This document shows positions 1 to 8,239 of a stretch of 64,000 nt of DNA, piece after piece. Below the pieces are notes generated by a model. The model was not told where the DNA came from. It saw only the letters and a list, made by a program, of their open reading frames with translations, and ran no database searches. How positions within the stretch are numbered: the first letter of the stretch is position 1; each line of letters opens with the position of its first letter. This stretch comes from Lachnospiraceae bacterium OM04-12BH. GTDB lineage: Bacteria; Bacillota; Clostridia; Lachnospirales; Lachnospiraceae. A program made the translations under genes and the position numbers. Where the stretch lies: assembly GCA_003490145.1 (NCBI GenBank), contig QULQ01000003.1, forward strand, positions 161,722 through 225,721, read 5' to 3'.

Positions 1-7
1 GGAGCAC

Positions 8-1105
8 TTATGCTTTTTCCTGATACTCCTTTAAGATCTGCTTCATGGCAGCAGCTGCAGTCTGGCATTGCTGCATGGTTCCGATGGAAATACGGGCCTG
101 TGCGAAGTCACCACGGATGTGGATACCAAAGCTCATCAGTTCAGCCGCAAATTCACGGGGTGGGATAGAAGGCTTAAAGAAGATGAAGTTGGAGGAAGAA
201 GGCCATACACGAAAGCCCATGTCCTCCATTTCCTTTGTCAGGTATTCCCGGCATTTTCTGTTGTTTTCAATAGTCATCTTAATAAAGCCCTGATCATCAA
301 GGGCAGCTTCTGCGCCAAGAAGACCGACTCTGTTGCAGCAGAATCCGGTAGCTGTGATACCAAGATAGCCGATGATCTCAGGATTGGAAAGGATATAACC
401 GATTCTGGCACCTGCCATACCATAGATCTTGGAGAAGGTACGGATCACGATCAGGTTTCTGTCATCTGCGATCTGGGAGATCATGCTCTTATAGGAAGGA
501 TCCTCGATAAAATCAAAGTAGGCTTCATCTACAACGAGAACCACATGGGAAGGAAGGGAATTCATGAAGTCGATCAGATCGGTATCCTTGCAGATGGTTC
601 CTGTGGGGTTATTGGGGTTACAGAGGAAAATAACTCTGGTTTTGTCTGTGATCGCATCGGAGATAGCCTTGAAATCAGGAACATAATCATCACCCATGGG
701 GATATCCACCAGTGTGCCACGGTTCTTTTTGATAATGTTGTAGTAGTTGGGATAGGTAGGGGAAGTAACGATCGCTTCTACACCCTCACGGATCAGGATT
801 TCACCGATAAAGCCAAGAGCGGAGGTAGCACCCTGGGTAACCAGTACATTTTCAGGCTTCAGTCCATGCAGGGCAGCTAACTTCTTACAGAGGCTTGCGG
901 CTTTGATATCAGGATACCGGTTAGAGATATCAACCTGTTTTTTCATCTCGGCTGCAGCCAGAGGTGAGATACCAAAGGGGTTTTCATTCTTGTTCATTTC
1001 ATAAATTTCGGTAATTCCGGGACGGAGACTTTTTACCGGCTCTCCAAGACCGAAGTTATAAGGCGGTGCCTGTCTGACAAAATCACTGACCAAATCTTTA
1101 ATCAT
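8..1105 (-). CDS. HisC-like PLP-dependent aminotransferase
   Basis: This is a 365-residue fold-type I aminotransferase of the histidinol-phosphate aminotransferase (HisC) group, a cytosolic PLP enzyme. Visible motifs are NPNNPTGT (residues 163-170), DEAY (193-196) and the cofactor lysine in TFSKIYGMAGAR (Lys226). The length fits HisC. No other his genes are nearby, so it could equally be a stand-alone aromatic or broad-range aminotransferase; CobD is less likely. The ATG follows a clear AGGAGG-type ribosome site. It lies 93 bp downstream of the Crp/Fnr regulator on the same strand. The gap has two GTTAAC palindromes and a TATAAA box, so it may have its own promoter. Confidence 0.85.
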   Translation of the reverse strand: MIKDLVSDFVRQAPPYNFGLGEPVKSLRPGITEIYEMNKNENPFGISPLAAAEMKKQVDISNRYPDIKAASLCKKLAALHGLKPENVLVTQGATSALGFIGEILIREGVEAIVTSPTYPNYYNIIKKNRGTLVDIPMGDDYVPDFKAISDAITDKTRVIFLCNPNNPTGTICKDTDLIDFMNSLPSHVVLVVDEAYFDFIEDPSYKSMISQIADDRNLIVIRTFSKIYGMAGARIGYILSNPEIIGYLGITATGFCCNRVGLLGAEAALDDQGFIKMTIENNRKCREYLTKEMEDMGFRVWPSSSNFIFFKPSIPPREFAAELMSFGIHIRGDFAQARISIGTMQQCQTAAAAMKQILKEYQEKA

Positions 1106-1198
1106 AATGTTTTCCTCCTTGTGTCTTTTGATGTTAACGTATTTATAGCACAGAGGAAAAAGAAAAAATGTTAACTGCTTTACAAACAGAAAAATCCG

Positions 1199-1915
1199 TC
1201 ACAGGTCATCCAGTACACAGCGGTAAATGGCTTCGATGTCCTTTACATAGTAATAGCCTTCCTTCTTTTTCAGAATGCCCTGTTTGACCATCTGGGAAAG
1301 AATATTGGAAACGGACACTCTGGAAAGACCGATCAGTTCGCCGATTTCCTGATGGGTAAAGGTGATGTTGATCAGCCGCCCTTCCTTATAGGGAGTGGAA
1401 TATTGGTTGACAAGATGATAAAGGGCATAGCCAACCCTTGCCCTGGAGCTGCCAAAGGTGATCAGCCTGATCTGTGAGATCAGGGTGCGGACAGTTTTGG
1501 TGAGCATGGTCATGACATACTGACAGAAATGGATGTCTGTATTCAGAAGCTCTGTGAAATGGCCCTTTGGGATCAGCTTGACGATGATGGTGTCGGAAAC
1601 ACCAATCGCATAGCAGCAGTTTGGCATGCAGTCAAGAGCGGAAAGCTTGCCAAAGATAAAACCCTTATCGGCAATGAAAATATCCTTGGCATCACCATTT
1701 GGATTGTCAATGGAAAGACATACCCGCCCCTCACAGAGAAGATACACATAATCAGAGTTTTCCTCCTGGCTGTAAAAAATGTGTCCCTTCTTATAGGTAT
1801 GGGCAGGATAAGATGAAAAAAACTGTTTATCATAATCGGTGTTTTCAGAAAGCCAGGGAGAAGCCTGCAAAAGCTGAGGCTGTTCTTCCTGCCCGGAGGC
1901 TGGTGTCTGTATCAT
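1199..1915 (-). CDS. Crp/Fnr-family transcriptional regulator
   Basis: This 238-residue protein has an N-terminal cyclic-nucleotide-binding-type beta barrel (about residues 35-125), a dimer helix and a C-terminal winged helix. The helix-turn-helix is about residues 187-209 (THQEIGELIGLSRVSVSNI). I see no four-cysteine cluster like that of FNR; cysteines at 61, 96, 100 and 101 are scattered, so the signal is unknown. It is divergent from the NhaC-type antiporter, with an 18-bp perfect palindrome between them. That suggests it controls itself and/or the antiporter (inference). The HisC-like gene follows on the same strand. Confidence 0.85.
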   Translation of the reverse strand: MIQTPASGQEEQPQLLQASPWLSENTDYDKQFFSSYPAHTYKKGHIFYSQEENSDYVYLLCEGRVCLSIDNPNGDAKDIFIADKGFIFGKLSALDCMPNCCYAIGVSDTIIVKLIPKGHFTELLNTDIHFCQYVMTMLTKTVRTLISQIRLITFGSSRARVGYALYHLVNQYSTPYKEGRLINITFTHQEIGELIGLSRVSVSNILSQMVKQGILKKKEGYYYVKDIEAIYRCVLDDL

Positions 1916-1946
1916 AAGTAAGATCTCCTGTTATTTTTATATTGGA

Positions 1947-1955
1947 ATTATAACA
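1947..1955 (-). promoter_or_regulatory. Extended -10 promoter of the Crp/Fnr gene
   Basis: Read on the minus strand the sequence is TGTTATAAT, a perfect TGnTATAAT extended -10 box about 30 bp upstream of the ATG. No good -35 lies at 17 bp, which is typical for extended -10 or activator-dependent promoters. Confidence 0.5.
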
Positions 1956-1999
1956 TGGTTTTGTGACAGCTTTATGATAAAAAGAAAAAATATTTTGAG

Positions 2000-2017
2000 A
2001 TGTAAAGTACTTTACAT
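2000..2017. promoter_or_regulatory. 18-bp palindromic operator candidate
   Basis: ATGTAAAGTACTTTACAT is a perfect 18-bp inverted repeat in the gap between the divergent Crp/Fnr regulator and the antiporter. The TGTAAA-N4-TTTACA form suits a dimeric helix-turn-helix protein of the Crp/Fnr family. Assignment to the adjacent regulator is inference. Confidence 0.5.
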
Positions 2018-2063
2018 TTTTTGGGAAAGAAATCCTGTATTGTAATGATCAGGGAAAAACAAA

Positions 2064-2096
2064 GGCGTTTATCTTCAAAGGATAAGCGTCTTTTTT
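2064..2096 (+). terminator. Terminator-like hairpin in antiporter leader
   Basis: A 10-bp stem (2064-2073 with 2081-2090, two G-U pairs) is followed directly by six T residues. It lies upstream of the antiporter ATG (2135), in the untranslated leader. The T tract can also pair downstream (TTTGC 2094-2098 with GCAAA 2102-2106). It could be an attenuator, or a terminator for antisense or short transcripts. Confidence 0.45.
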
Positions 2097-2134
2097 GCGT
2101 CGCAAAGAAAGCTAAATGAAGGGAGCAAATAATT

Positions 2135-3619
2135 ATGGAAAAAAAAGAAAAACACACACTTGAATTTTATGGAACAAATTATCTGTCTTTAGCACCATTG
2201 ATTGCATTTGTATTTTTCTGTATCTTATTCTTTGTCATATATAAGGATTTTGAGATGGAAGCGATCTGCATGGGAGGCTTTGTTTCCCTGATTGTGGGAA
2301 GTCTTCTGGCGAAGAAAAAGGGTGATTACTGGAATGCAGTTGTAAAGGGCATGTCTTCTGAAATGATGAACACTCTGGCACTGATCCTTCTGGTAGTCGG
2401 AATATTTGGCAAGATGATGACAAGAGCCGGGGTTGCAGAAGGCTTTGTATGGATCGGTGAGCAGATGGGGCTGAAGGGCGGCGCTTTCGTAGCATTTTCT
2501 TTCATTGCAACCTGCCTGCTTTCTACTTCTACAGGTACATCCATAGGGACATTGTTTACGGGATTTCCTATTTTATATCCCTCAGGTATTCTGCTTGGAG
2601 CTAATCCGGTGATGCTGGCAGGCGCTATCTTAAGTGGTGCGATCTTCGGTGATAATGTGGCACCGATTTCTGATACTACGATCGCTTCTGCTTCTTCACA
2701 GGCATACACCCGAAAAAAAGGCTGTGCAGATATTGGCGGTGTTGTTGCTTCCCGTATGAAATATGCACTGGTTGCAGGTGCGTTGGCAGTTGTCTGCTTT
2801 GCACTTTTTGGAGGAAGCGGAAGCACCAGTGAGCAGGCAGTAGAGCTGCTCAGTCAGTACAGCGATCCGAAAGGTCTGATCATGCTGATCCCTGTTGTGA
2901 TCCTTCTGACAATCGCAGTGAAGACACAGAACATTTTCGTAGCATCTACCTGGGGCATCATCTCAGGAAGCATCATTGGTATTATTTCCGGAACATTGGT
3001 TCCCGGGGATGTGATCAGTATGCAGGACGGCGCTCTTTCAGGCTTCTGTATTGATGGTATCAAGAACATGCTGGGAACAGTTGGTTATCTGTATGCAGTA
3101 GCAGGGGTGATCGGTGTCCTGAATGAAAGCGGCACCATGGAAAAGATCATTGAGAAGCTGGTAAACAGTAAGCTGAACAAAACAGTTGTTGGTTCTGAAA
3201 TTATCATGGGAATTGGCATCATGCTGACATCTATCTGCCTTGGTTCTGCCAATGGCCCGGCTATTATCATGTTTGGCCCTATCGCTGATGAGATTGGAAA
3301 GTCCAAGGGACTTCATCCATACAGAAGAGCAAATCTGTTGGATGGTTTTGCAAGTACGCTGCCGGTTATTATTCCGGTAACAAGCTCCTTTATCTTTATT
3401 GCAGTATCATGTGTGGAAAGTGCAGCGGCAGAATATGATTTTATTTCTGTGATCAGTCCTGTATCCATTGCAATATCTACACTGCATTGTATTTTCCTGT
3501 TTGTAGTATTCTGCGTGGCAGTCTTTACCGGCTGGGGCAGAAGATACGAAGGACCGGATGGCAGGCCTGTGAAAAAGGAAGCTGCTGCCATAGAAGAAAA
3601 TTATGTACATGAATCATAA
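2135..3619 (+). CDS. NhaC-family Na+/H+ antiporter
   Basis: This is a 494-residue polytopic membrane protein with about 11-12 hydrophobic segments. Its conserved stretches (FGKMMTRAGVAEG, STGTSIGTLFTGFPIL, GAIFGDNVAPISDTTIASAS, SANGPAIIMFGP) are characteristic of the NhaC antiporter superfamily. The expected role is exchange of sodium, or of an organic ion pair, for protons at the cytoplasmic membrane; the real substrate cannot be read from sequence. A ribosome site (AAGGGAG) precedes the ATG. The leader holds a palindrome and a terminator-like hairpin, suggesting regulated expression. A strong terminator follows. Confidence 0.85.
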   Translation: MEKKEKHTLEFYGTNYLSLAPLIAFVFFCILFFVIYKDFEMEAICMGGFVSLIVGSLLAKKKGDYWNAVVKGMSSEMMNTLALILLVVGIFGKMMTRAGVAEGFVWIGEQMGLKGGAFVAFSFIATCLLSTSTGTSIGTLFTGFPILYPSGILLGANPVMLAGAILSGAIFGDNVAPISDTTIASASSQAYTRKKGCADIGGVVASRMKYALVAGALAVVCFALFGGSGSTSEQAVELLSQYSDPKGLIMLIPVVILLTIAVKTQNIFVASTWGIISGSIIGIISGTLVPGDVISMQDGALSGFCIDGIKNMLGTVGYLYAVAGVIGVLNESGTMEKIIEKLVNSKLNKTVVGSEIIMGIGIMLTSICLGSANGPAIIMFGPIADEIGKSKGLHPYRRANLLDGFASTLPVIIPVTSSFIFIAVSCVESAAAEYDFISVISPVSIAISTLHCIFLFVVFCVAVFTGWGRRYEGPDGRPVKKEAAAIEENYVHES

Positions 3620-3627
3620 AAAGAGAC

Positions 3628-3668
3628 CGGGATCTGCAGAACCGAAAGGGGCTGCAGATCCCGTTTTT
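3628..3668 (+). terminator. Rho-independent terminator after antiporter
   Basis: A perfect 12-bp stem, CGGGATCTGCAG (3628-3639) with CTGCAGATCCCG (3652-3663), is followed by TTTTT. It ends the antiporter transcript 9 bp after its stop codon. Confidence 0.9.
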
Positions 3669-3778
3669 CTTCTTGCCGGAGCAGATCTTTTTTCTTGCCT
3701 GTGGTGCCAGCATGGTGTACTCTTAATACAGAATCCCTGCATGCCTTGTGGCGTATGCAGAGCGGAAGGATGAAGGAC

Positions 3779-4507
3779 ATGAAGGTATCATACATTGACC
3801 ACAGCGGCTTTCTGGTGGAGACCGGGAGGTGTTATTATCTGTTTGATTATTATAGGAAGAAACTGCCACAGCTTGACTGTAAAAAGCCCATTTTTGTATT
3901 TGCCAGCCACAGGCATCCGGATCATTACAATCCGGAGATATTTACTCTGCTGCAGGAAATGGGGATGGAGCAGGTGACAGCGGTTCTTTCGAAGGACATT
4001 TCCCGGAAAAAGTATCCGGATGCAGAGGCTTACAGAGGAAATCTGTCTGTTGTGACTGTGAATTTTAATGGAGCTTATGGACTGCCCTGTGAGACAAAGC
4101 TGTATACCTTTCATTCCACAGATGAAGGAGTGGCATTCCTGCTCACGTGTCCGGAAGGGGTGCTGTATCATGCGGGGGATCTGAATGACTGGGTCTGGGA
4201 AGGGGAACCGGAAAGGGATAACCGCCAGATGACAGGAAGCTACCGGCATGAGATCAATCTGATCGCCGGCCTGCTGCAGGATAAGGGAATACCGGCAGTG
4301 GATCTTGCTTTTGTACCCCTGGATCCGAGGCAGGAAAAGGATTATGACAGAGGCCTGCTGTATTTTCTGAAGAAGATTCCGGTAAAGCAGGTATATCCCA
4401 TGCATTACTGGGGAAACAGTGATGTGATCAGGCAGTTTCTCCGGGAATATCCGGAATACACCGGGATCATACAGGATACGGAGACAGCCGGGAAGGAAAA
4501 AGCTTAA
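3779..4507 (+). CDS. MBL-fold metallo-hydrolase
   Basis: This protein of about 242 residues belongs to the metallo-beta-lactamase fold superfamily. The zinc motif HxHxDH is visible as SHRHPDHYN. Further ligand-type motifs are HAGDLNDW and a late MHYWG. Conservation with the family begins at MKVSYIDHSGF, so I place the start at ATG 3779, preceded by GAAGGA. ATG 3770, ATG 3755 and TTG 3695 are in-frame alternatives. The substrate is unknown. The glyoxalase gene follows 17 bp later, so the two may form a small operon. Confidence 0.75.
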   Translation: MKVSYIDHSGFLVETGRCYYLFDYYRKKLPQLDCKKPIFVFASHRHPDHYNPEIFTLLQEMGMEQVTAVLSKDISRKKYPDAEAYRGNLSVVTVNFNGAYGLPCETKLYTFHSTDEGVAFLLTCPEGVLYHAGDLNDWVWEGEPERDNRQMTGSYRHEINLIAGLLQDKGIPAVDLAFVPLDPRQEKDYDRGLLYFLKKIPVKQVYPMHYWGNSDVIRQFLREYPEYTGIIQDTETAGKEKA

Positions 4508-4524
4508 AGGAAAGGAATCAGAAT

Positions 4525-4887
4525 ATGAAATTTAAAATGGTACACGAGAACTATAATGTGGCAGATCTGGACAGATCACTTGCTTTTTATGAAAAAGCAC
4601 TTGGACTTACAGAAAAAAGAAGGATTAACGGAGAAGGCTTTATTATTGCCTATGTGGGAAATGCAGAGAGTGATTTTGAGCTGGAGCTGACTTTTGTCAA
4701 GGATCATCCCCAGAACTATGATCTTGGAGAGTGCGAATTCCATCTGGCATTCAGGACAGCCGATTTTGAAGCAGCCCATAAGCTTCATGAGGAAATGGGA
4801 TGTATCTGCTTCGAAAATCCGGAGATGGGAATTTACTTCATTACTGATCCTGACGGATACTGGCTTGAGATCGTACCGGAGAGATAA
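4525..4887 (+). CDS. gloA: Glyoxalase I / VOC-family protein
   Basis: This 120-residue protein of the vicinal oxygen chelate fold is close to lactoylglutathione lyase. Positions matching GloA metal ligands are His7, Glu54 (in ELELTF), His73 (FHLAF) and Glu115 (YWLEIVPE). In GloA these bind Ni or Zn and isomerise the methylglyoxal-thiol hemithioacetal. Many Clostridia lack glutathione, so the thiol partner is uncertain. It follows the MBL-fold hydrolase closely; a hydrolase of that fold (GloB type) beside GloA would make a glyoxal-detoxifying pair, but the MBL protein does not clearly look like GloB. Confidence 0.8.
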   Translation: MKFKMVHENYNVADLDRSLAFYEKALGLTEKRRINGEGFIIAYVGNAESDFELELTFVKDHPQNYDLGECEFHLAFRTADFEAAHKLHEEMGCICFENPEMGIYFITDPDGYWLEIVPER

Positions 4888-4927
4888 AAATAAAAACGGA
4901 AAATACGTTGATAAAGAGCAGGATAAA

Positions 4928-5437
4928 TCAGCTCGAAACCGGAGACATAAACAGACCAAGATCCGGCGGCAGATAGGTAAACAACAGAAAACACGCAAAA
5001 GTGATAATGACAGCCGTCCACAGTGGGATCAGAAAGGGAACTCCCCTGCAGGACAGAGTAAGGCGGTATGTCCGGATGAAAGAGACCAGAACGGCAATTA
5101 CAAAGGTAGTAATATCAAGTGCCATATAATTTTTGCCGAGGATTCCGGAATAGGTATAAAACAGCACCGGGATCAGGAAGGTGCCGGACAGAATGCCGGC
5201 AGGCAGTGCCGAAGCGAGGCAGGGATAGTCCTCTTTCAGCCTGCTGTACAGGAAAAGGCCATAGAGAAGCATGGGGAAAAAGACAAGCTTCATATGCTCC
5301 CAGGTAGATTCACTGACCGGGAAGAAAAAGCCGATGATGAAGTTCTGCAAAGACCAGTTATACACAAAATGAGCAAGACTTCCGGTGACCAGAACAAAAA
5401 TTATTCCAATGAGAGTAAAACGTTTTAAAGGATTCAT
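4928..5437 (-). CDS. DUF6512-type membrane protein
   Basis: This small integral membrane protein of 169 residues has about five hydrophobic segments (near residues 8-25, 52-65, 75-95, 105-122 and 132-152). A conserved-looking FFPVSESTWEHMKLVFFPM lies between the first two. I recognise the pattern as DUF6512, which has no known function. It is convergent with the glyoxalase gene (40 bp gap), with no clear terminator between them. Its upstream side faces the repeat-rich non-coding region. Confidence 0.75.
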   Translation of the reverse strand: MNPLKRFTLIGIIFVLVTGSLAHFVYNWSLQNFIIGFFFPVSESTWEHMKLVFFPMLLYGLFLYSRLKEDYPCLASALPAGILSGTFLIPVLFYTYSGILGKNYMALDITTFVIAVLVSFIRTYRLTLSCRGVPFLIPLWTAVIITFACFLLFTYLPPDLGLFMSPVSS

Positions 5438-5578
5438 AGAAGCAGTATATGAAGCTTACGGTAAAAAAATACATTTTTCCTGAGACTATATGGTTTCTGA
5501 TCTCAACAAAAACGGTTACAGGATTAAAATGAGCAATAAGTATTCTTTAATCATTACTATGTTGTGGTTTCGCATGCG

Positions 5579-5851
5579 GCGGGGCATGAGAAGAGAATTG
5601 TGAGTGTGGTGCCCCGGGAACAGAAAAAGAGAGCAGTGAAAAAGGATAAACGGGGCACAGAAAAGGGAAAAAGAGCCAGGTGCCCCGAAAAACCGAGAAA
5701 ATTGTGAGAAAGTATAGAAAAGTTGAGAAAAGTACCAAAAAGCGGGGCATGAGAAGAGAATTGTGAGTGTGGTGCCCCGGGAACAGAAAAAGAGAGCAGT
5801 GAAAAAGGATAAACGGGGCACAGAAAGAGAAAAAAGAGTCAGGTGCCCCGA
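5579..5851. repeat. Two 110-bp direct repeats, four GC-clamp hairpins
   Basis: Copies at 5579-5688 and 5742-5851 differ at only about four positions. Each contains two inverted units, CGGGGCA-N23-TGCCCCG. CGGGGCA occurs at 5580, 5651, 5743 and 5814. The partner TGCCCCG lies exactly 30 bp later in each case (5610, 5681, 5773, 5844). Loops are purine-rich on the plus strand. The function is unknown: a repeated structured RNA, a protein-binding array or a repetitive element are all possible. Confidence 0.85.
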
Positions 5852-5870
5852 TGAGGCAGACAAACTGACA

Positions 5871-5903
5871 AAAAATACGCCGCAGGGAATGCGGCGTATT
5901 TTT
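5871..5903 (-). terminator. Terminator of oleate hydratase gene
   Basis: A 14-bp perfect inverted repeat (5871-5884 with 5890-5903, GC-rich core TACGCCGCA, loop GGGAA) is flanked by A and T runs. It can work in both directions. It lies 74 bp past the oleate hydratase stop codon. Confidence 0.85.
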
Positions 5904-5977
5904 ACGGGTGATTGAGAAAAATTGGACGCTGGCTGGCAGAGTAATCTGCCAGCCAACCCATAAGGCCAATATCTTAT

Positions 5978-7954
5978 TTACATCATACCGTCCTTGATTA
6001 CATTGTGGTCACGAAGCAGTTTCTCTACGACAGTACCCTTTACTACATGGAGCAGAGGCTTCTTCAGTGCATTTAACGGGCCGGGAAGCTCGATCTCCAG
6101 AGGAGACATACCATCCATCAGCTTGACACTGCTGTCCAGGAGCTCTCTGATATCATAAACGCTGCCCCATACCTCCGGAACACCTCTGTCAACACCAAGC
6201 AGGCCGTAAACAGCTTCCATAGCGGTTCTGACAGAATATTCTGTAGTGAATACGGTATCTCTGGGAGTCTGTGCAAACTGGCCAAGGAATGCAAAGTTTA
6301 CGCAGCCATCCGGGATGACATCAGGACGGTCACCGGCAGCTCTTGGCATGAAGAATGCGGTAATGTAAGGCATCATGGTCGGTACGCAGACTGCACTGTG
6401 CTCAGCCAGTTCAGCGATTTCCTCTACCGGAACACCAAGGTGATACAGCCACTCCTCAGTGATCTCCTTACCGGTACAATCCTTCATGGGCTTCTTGATA
6501 TAGTCACCGGGTACATCTGTAAACAGACCATATACCCATACACAGACTTTTTCCTTGTCCTGAGTCTTGAACTGACCCTGACGGTTGATCGTCCAGCTCA
6601 GCAGCCAGCTTGAATCCTTGCAGCTTACGATGCCGCCGGTAACAACCTTGCCGGTTCTGGGATCACGCTTGCAGATATTGGTGATATAAGGAATGATCTT
6701 GTCATCCAGTGTAGTAACAGTTGCGGATTCCCAGTTGGTCTTGGAAACATCGGAACAGAACTTCTCAGGATGACCGAAGGACGGATCCTGTGCGGCGATA
6801 TTCTTCCAGAGACTCCAAACGCCGCTGGTACGAACCTCAGCGTCTCCGTTGGGAGCGTGGTTCTGATCACCATAAATAGTGCCCTCTGTGCAGCTTCCAT
6901 TGGTAACAAATACCAGGTCATTTTCGGTAAGGACGATACCCTTTTCCACACCGTTTACTTTGCATTCAATGGCTTTGGCAACCTTCTTGTCATCCTTGAT
7001 GTCAAAGATAACGTTGGTAACCTCAGTATTAAACTGGAAGTCAACACCGGCAGCCTCCAGATATTTCTGCATGGGCAGGATCAGGGACTCATACTGGTTA
7101 TATTTGGTAAATTTCAGTGCACTGAAATCAGGGAGCCCTGAAATATGGTGAATGAATCTCTGGAAATAGAGCTTCATTTCAAGGGCACTGTGCCAGTTCT
7201 CGAAAGCAAACATGGTTCTCCAGTATAACCAGAAGGTAGAATCAAATACTTCCTCATCGAAAACATCTTCAATAGTCTTGTCATAAAGATCCTCGTCCTT
7301 TGTCATGAACAGCTTCATGATCTCCATGCAGCCCTTCTGGCTCAGATTGAACTTGCCGTCTGTATGGGCATCCTGGCCACGGTTCTCGGTAGCACGGCAG
7401 AGAGAGTAGTTGGGATCCTCTTTATTTAACCAGTAATATTCATCCAGGACAGAAGCACCGGGAATCTCGAGGGAAGGAATGCTGCGGAACAGATCCCACA
7501 GACACTCGAAATGGTTCTCCATTTCACGGCCGCCTCTCATGACATAGCCTCTGGAAGGATCAAAGATACCATCACAGGCACCGCCGGCGATATCCATAGC
7601 CTCAAGAATATGGATATGATCTCCCTCCATCTGGCCATCCCTTACAAGGAAGCATGCTGCTGCAAGAGAAGCAAGTCCGCTTCCTACGATGTAAGCGCTC
7701 TTTTCGTCTACGCCATCGGGCTTCTTCGGTCTTGCAAAGGCCTCGTAGTTACCATTGGAATAATAAATTCCTTTACTGTTCTTGTCATACCTGCCAAGCT
7801 CGGTATTACGGTATTCCTTTTTGGCAGCAGCAACAGATGCTGTTCTCTGCTTTTTTGCAGCGCCTGCCTTGCGGCCCTTTGATGCAATGGCTACAGCGCC
7901 TGCACCTGCGGCAAGAGCTGCCAGTCCAAGTGAAATATTTTTCTTTCCTGACAT
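5978..7954 (-). CDS. ohyA: Oleate hydratase (MCRA family)
   Basis: This FAD-dependent fatty acid hydratase of about 658 residues was formerly called myosin-cross-reactive antigen. It adds water to the cis-9 double bond of oleate or linoleate to give 10-hydroxy acids, a detoxification reaction common in gut Firmicutes. The FAD Rossmann motif GSGLASLAAACF lies near residue 90, followed by the HILEAMDIAGGACDG region and family blocks such as GGREMENHFECLW. I use ATG 7954, preceded by AAAGGTGG; the upstream GTG lies inside that ribosome site. A hydrophobic Ala/Gly-rich N-terminus (residues 8-25) followed by basic residues suggests membrane association. It is divergent from an MFS transporter. Confidence 0.93.
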   Translation of the reverse strand: MSGKKNISLGLAALAAGAGAVAIASKGRKAGAAKKQRTASVAAAKKEYRNTELGRYDKNSKGIYYSNGNYEAFARPKKPDGVDEKSAYIVGSGLASLAAACFLVRDGQMEGDHIHILEAMDIAGGACDGIFDPSRGYVMRGGREMENHFECLWDLFRSIPSLEIPGASVLDEYYWLNKEDPNYSLCRATENRGQDAHTDGKFNLSQKGCMEIMKLFMTKDEDLYDKTIEDVFDEEVFDSTFWLYWRTMFAFENWHSALEMKLYFQRFIHHISGLPDFSALKFTKYNQYESLILPMQKYLEAAGVDFQFNTEVTNVIFDIKDDKKVAKAIECKVNGVEKGIVLTENDLVFVTNGSCTEGTIYGDQNHAPNGDAEVRTSGVWSLWKNIAAQDPSFGHPEKFCSDVSKTNWESATVTTLDDKIIPYITNICKRDPRTGKVVTGGIVSCKDSSWLLSWTINRQGQFKTQDKEKVCVWVYGLFTDVPGDYIKKPMKDCTGKEITEEWLYHLGVPVEEIAELAEHSAVCVPTMMPYITAFFMPRAAGDRPDVIPDGCVNFAFLGQFAQTPRDTVFTTEYSVRTAMEAVYGLLGVDRGVPEVWGSVYDIRELLDSSVKLMDGMSPLEIELPGPLNALKKPLLHVVKGTVVEKLLRDHNVIKDGMM

Positions 7955-8017
7955 AATAAAAACCACCTTTCTCTTTATCCGATAGATTTAAAGCTGCTTT
8001 TTTGTTTCTGTGAACTT

Positions 8018-8046
8018 ATAGTATGTGTTTTTTGAGGGAATTCCAA
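8018..8046 (-). promoter_or_regulatory. Sigma-A-type promoter of ohyA
   Basis: On the minus strand a -35 TTGGAA (8046-8041) is followed after 17 bp by a -10 TACTAT (8023-8018). It sits about 64 bp upstream of the ATG. Confidence 0.55.
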
Positions 8047-8064
8047 TCAGCAAAAAACAGGGAG

Positions 8065-8081
8065 TGATAAAAATTTTATCA
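8065..8081. promoter_or_regulatory. Palindromic operator candidate, ohyA/MFS gap
   Basis: TGATAAAA-A-TTTTATCA, eight paired bases each side of a central A, lies between the divergent -35 boxes of ohyA and the MFS gene. A shared regulator site is plausible; no regulator gene is adjacent. Confidence 0.4.
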
Positions 8082-8103
8082 TTGAGTCTATTTTGTAAAA
8101 AAA

Positions 8104-8133
8104 TTGCCAAAGATGGAGGTTTGGTAGTATAAT
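8104..8133 (+). promoter_or_regulatory. Sigma-A-type promoter of MFS gene
   Basis: TTGCCA (8104-8109), an 18-bp spacer and a perfect TATAAT (8128-8133). The predicted leader is about 100 nt and contains a short upstream reading frame. Confidence 0.65.
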
Positions 8134-8214
8134 TGCCGGACTGGGAAAAATATTGATTTTAGTTGAGAGAAACAAAATGAATCAGATGAAGCTTATGGAA
8201 AGGAGCAGCTTAAA

Positions 8215-8238
8215 ATGCTGCTGATGGTGATCTTTTAG
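8215..8238 (+). CDS. Seven-codon leader ORF before MFS gene
   Basis: ATG-CTG-CTG-ATG-GTG-ATC-TTT-TAG encodes MLLMVIF. The good ribosome site AAAGGAG (about 8200-8206) serves this ATG. Its stop lies one base before the MFS ATG, in another frame. The MFS gene has no ribosome site of its own, so translational coupling through this mini-frame is likely (inference). Confidence 0.4.
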   Translation: MLLMVIF

Positions 8239-8239
8239 T

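Larger units (their letters stand above)
5438..5977. other. 540-bp non-coding region with repeats
   Basis: No convincing gene is present. Minus-strand open frames here are low-complexity products of the repeats. The region holds a 110-bp tandem-like repeat (separate entry) and a strong hairpin at 5871-5903. Confidence 0.7.

Noticed and set aside
68..880. 270-codon plus-strand open frame
   Set aside because: It lies antisense to the HisC-like aminotransferase, which has full catalytic motifs. The product has no recognisable domain.
4694..5428. 244-codon plus-strand open frame
   Set aside because: It is antisense to the DUF6512 gene and overlaps the glyoxalase end. The composition (Lys, Gln, Asp-rich) is typical of a reverse-strand shadow.
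5516..5969. Minus-strand open frames of about 140 codons
   Set aside because: They are generated by the 110-bp repeats and are low-complexity Phe/Ser/Leu-rich. No ribosome site or family resemblance is seen.
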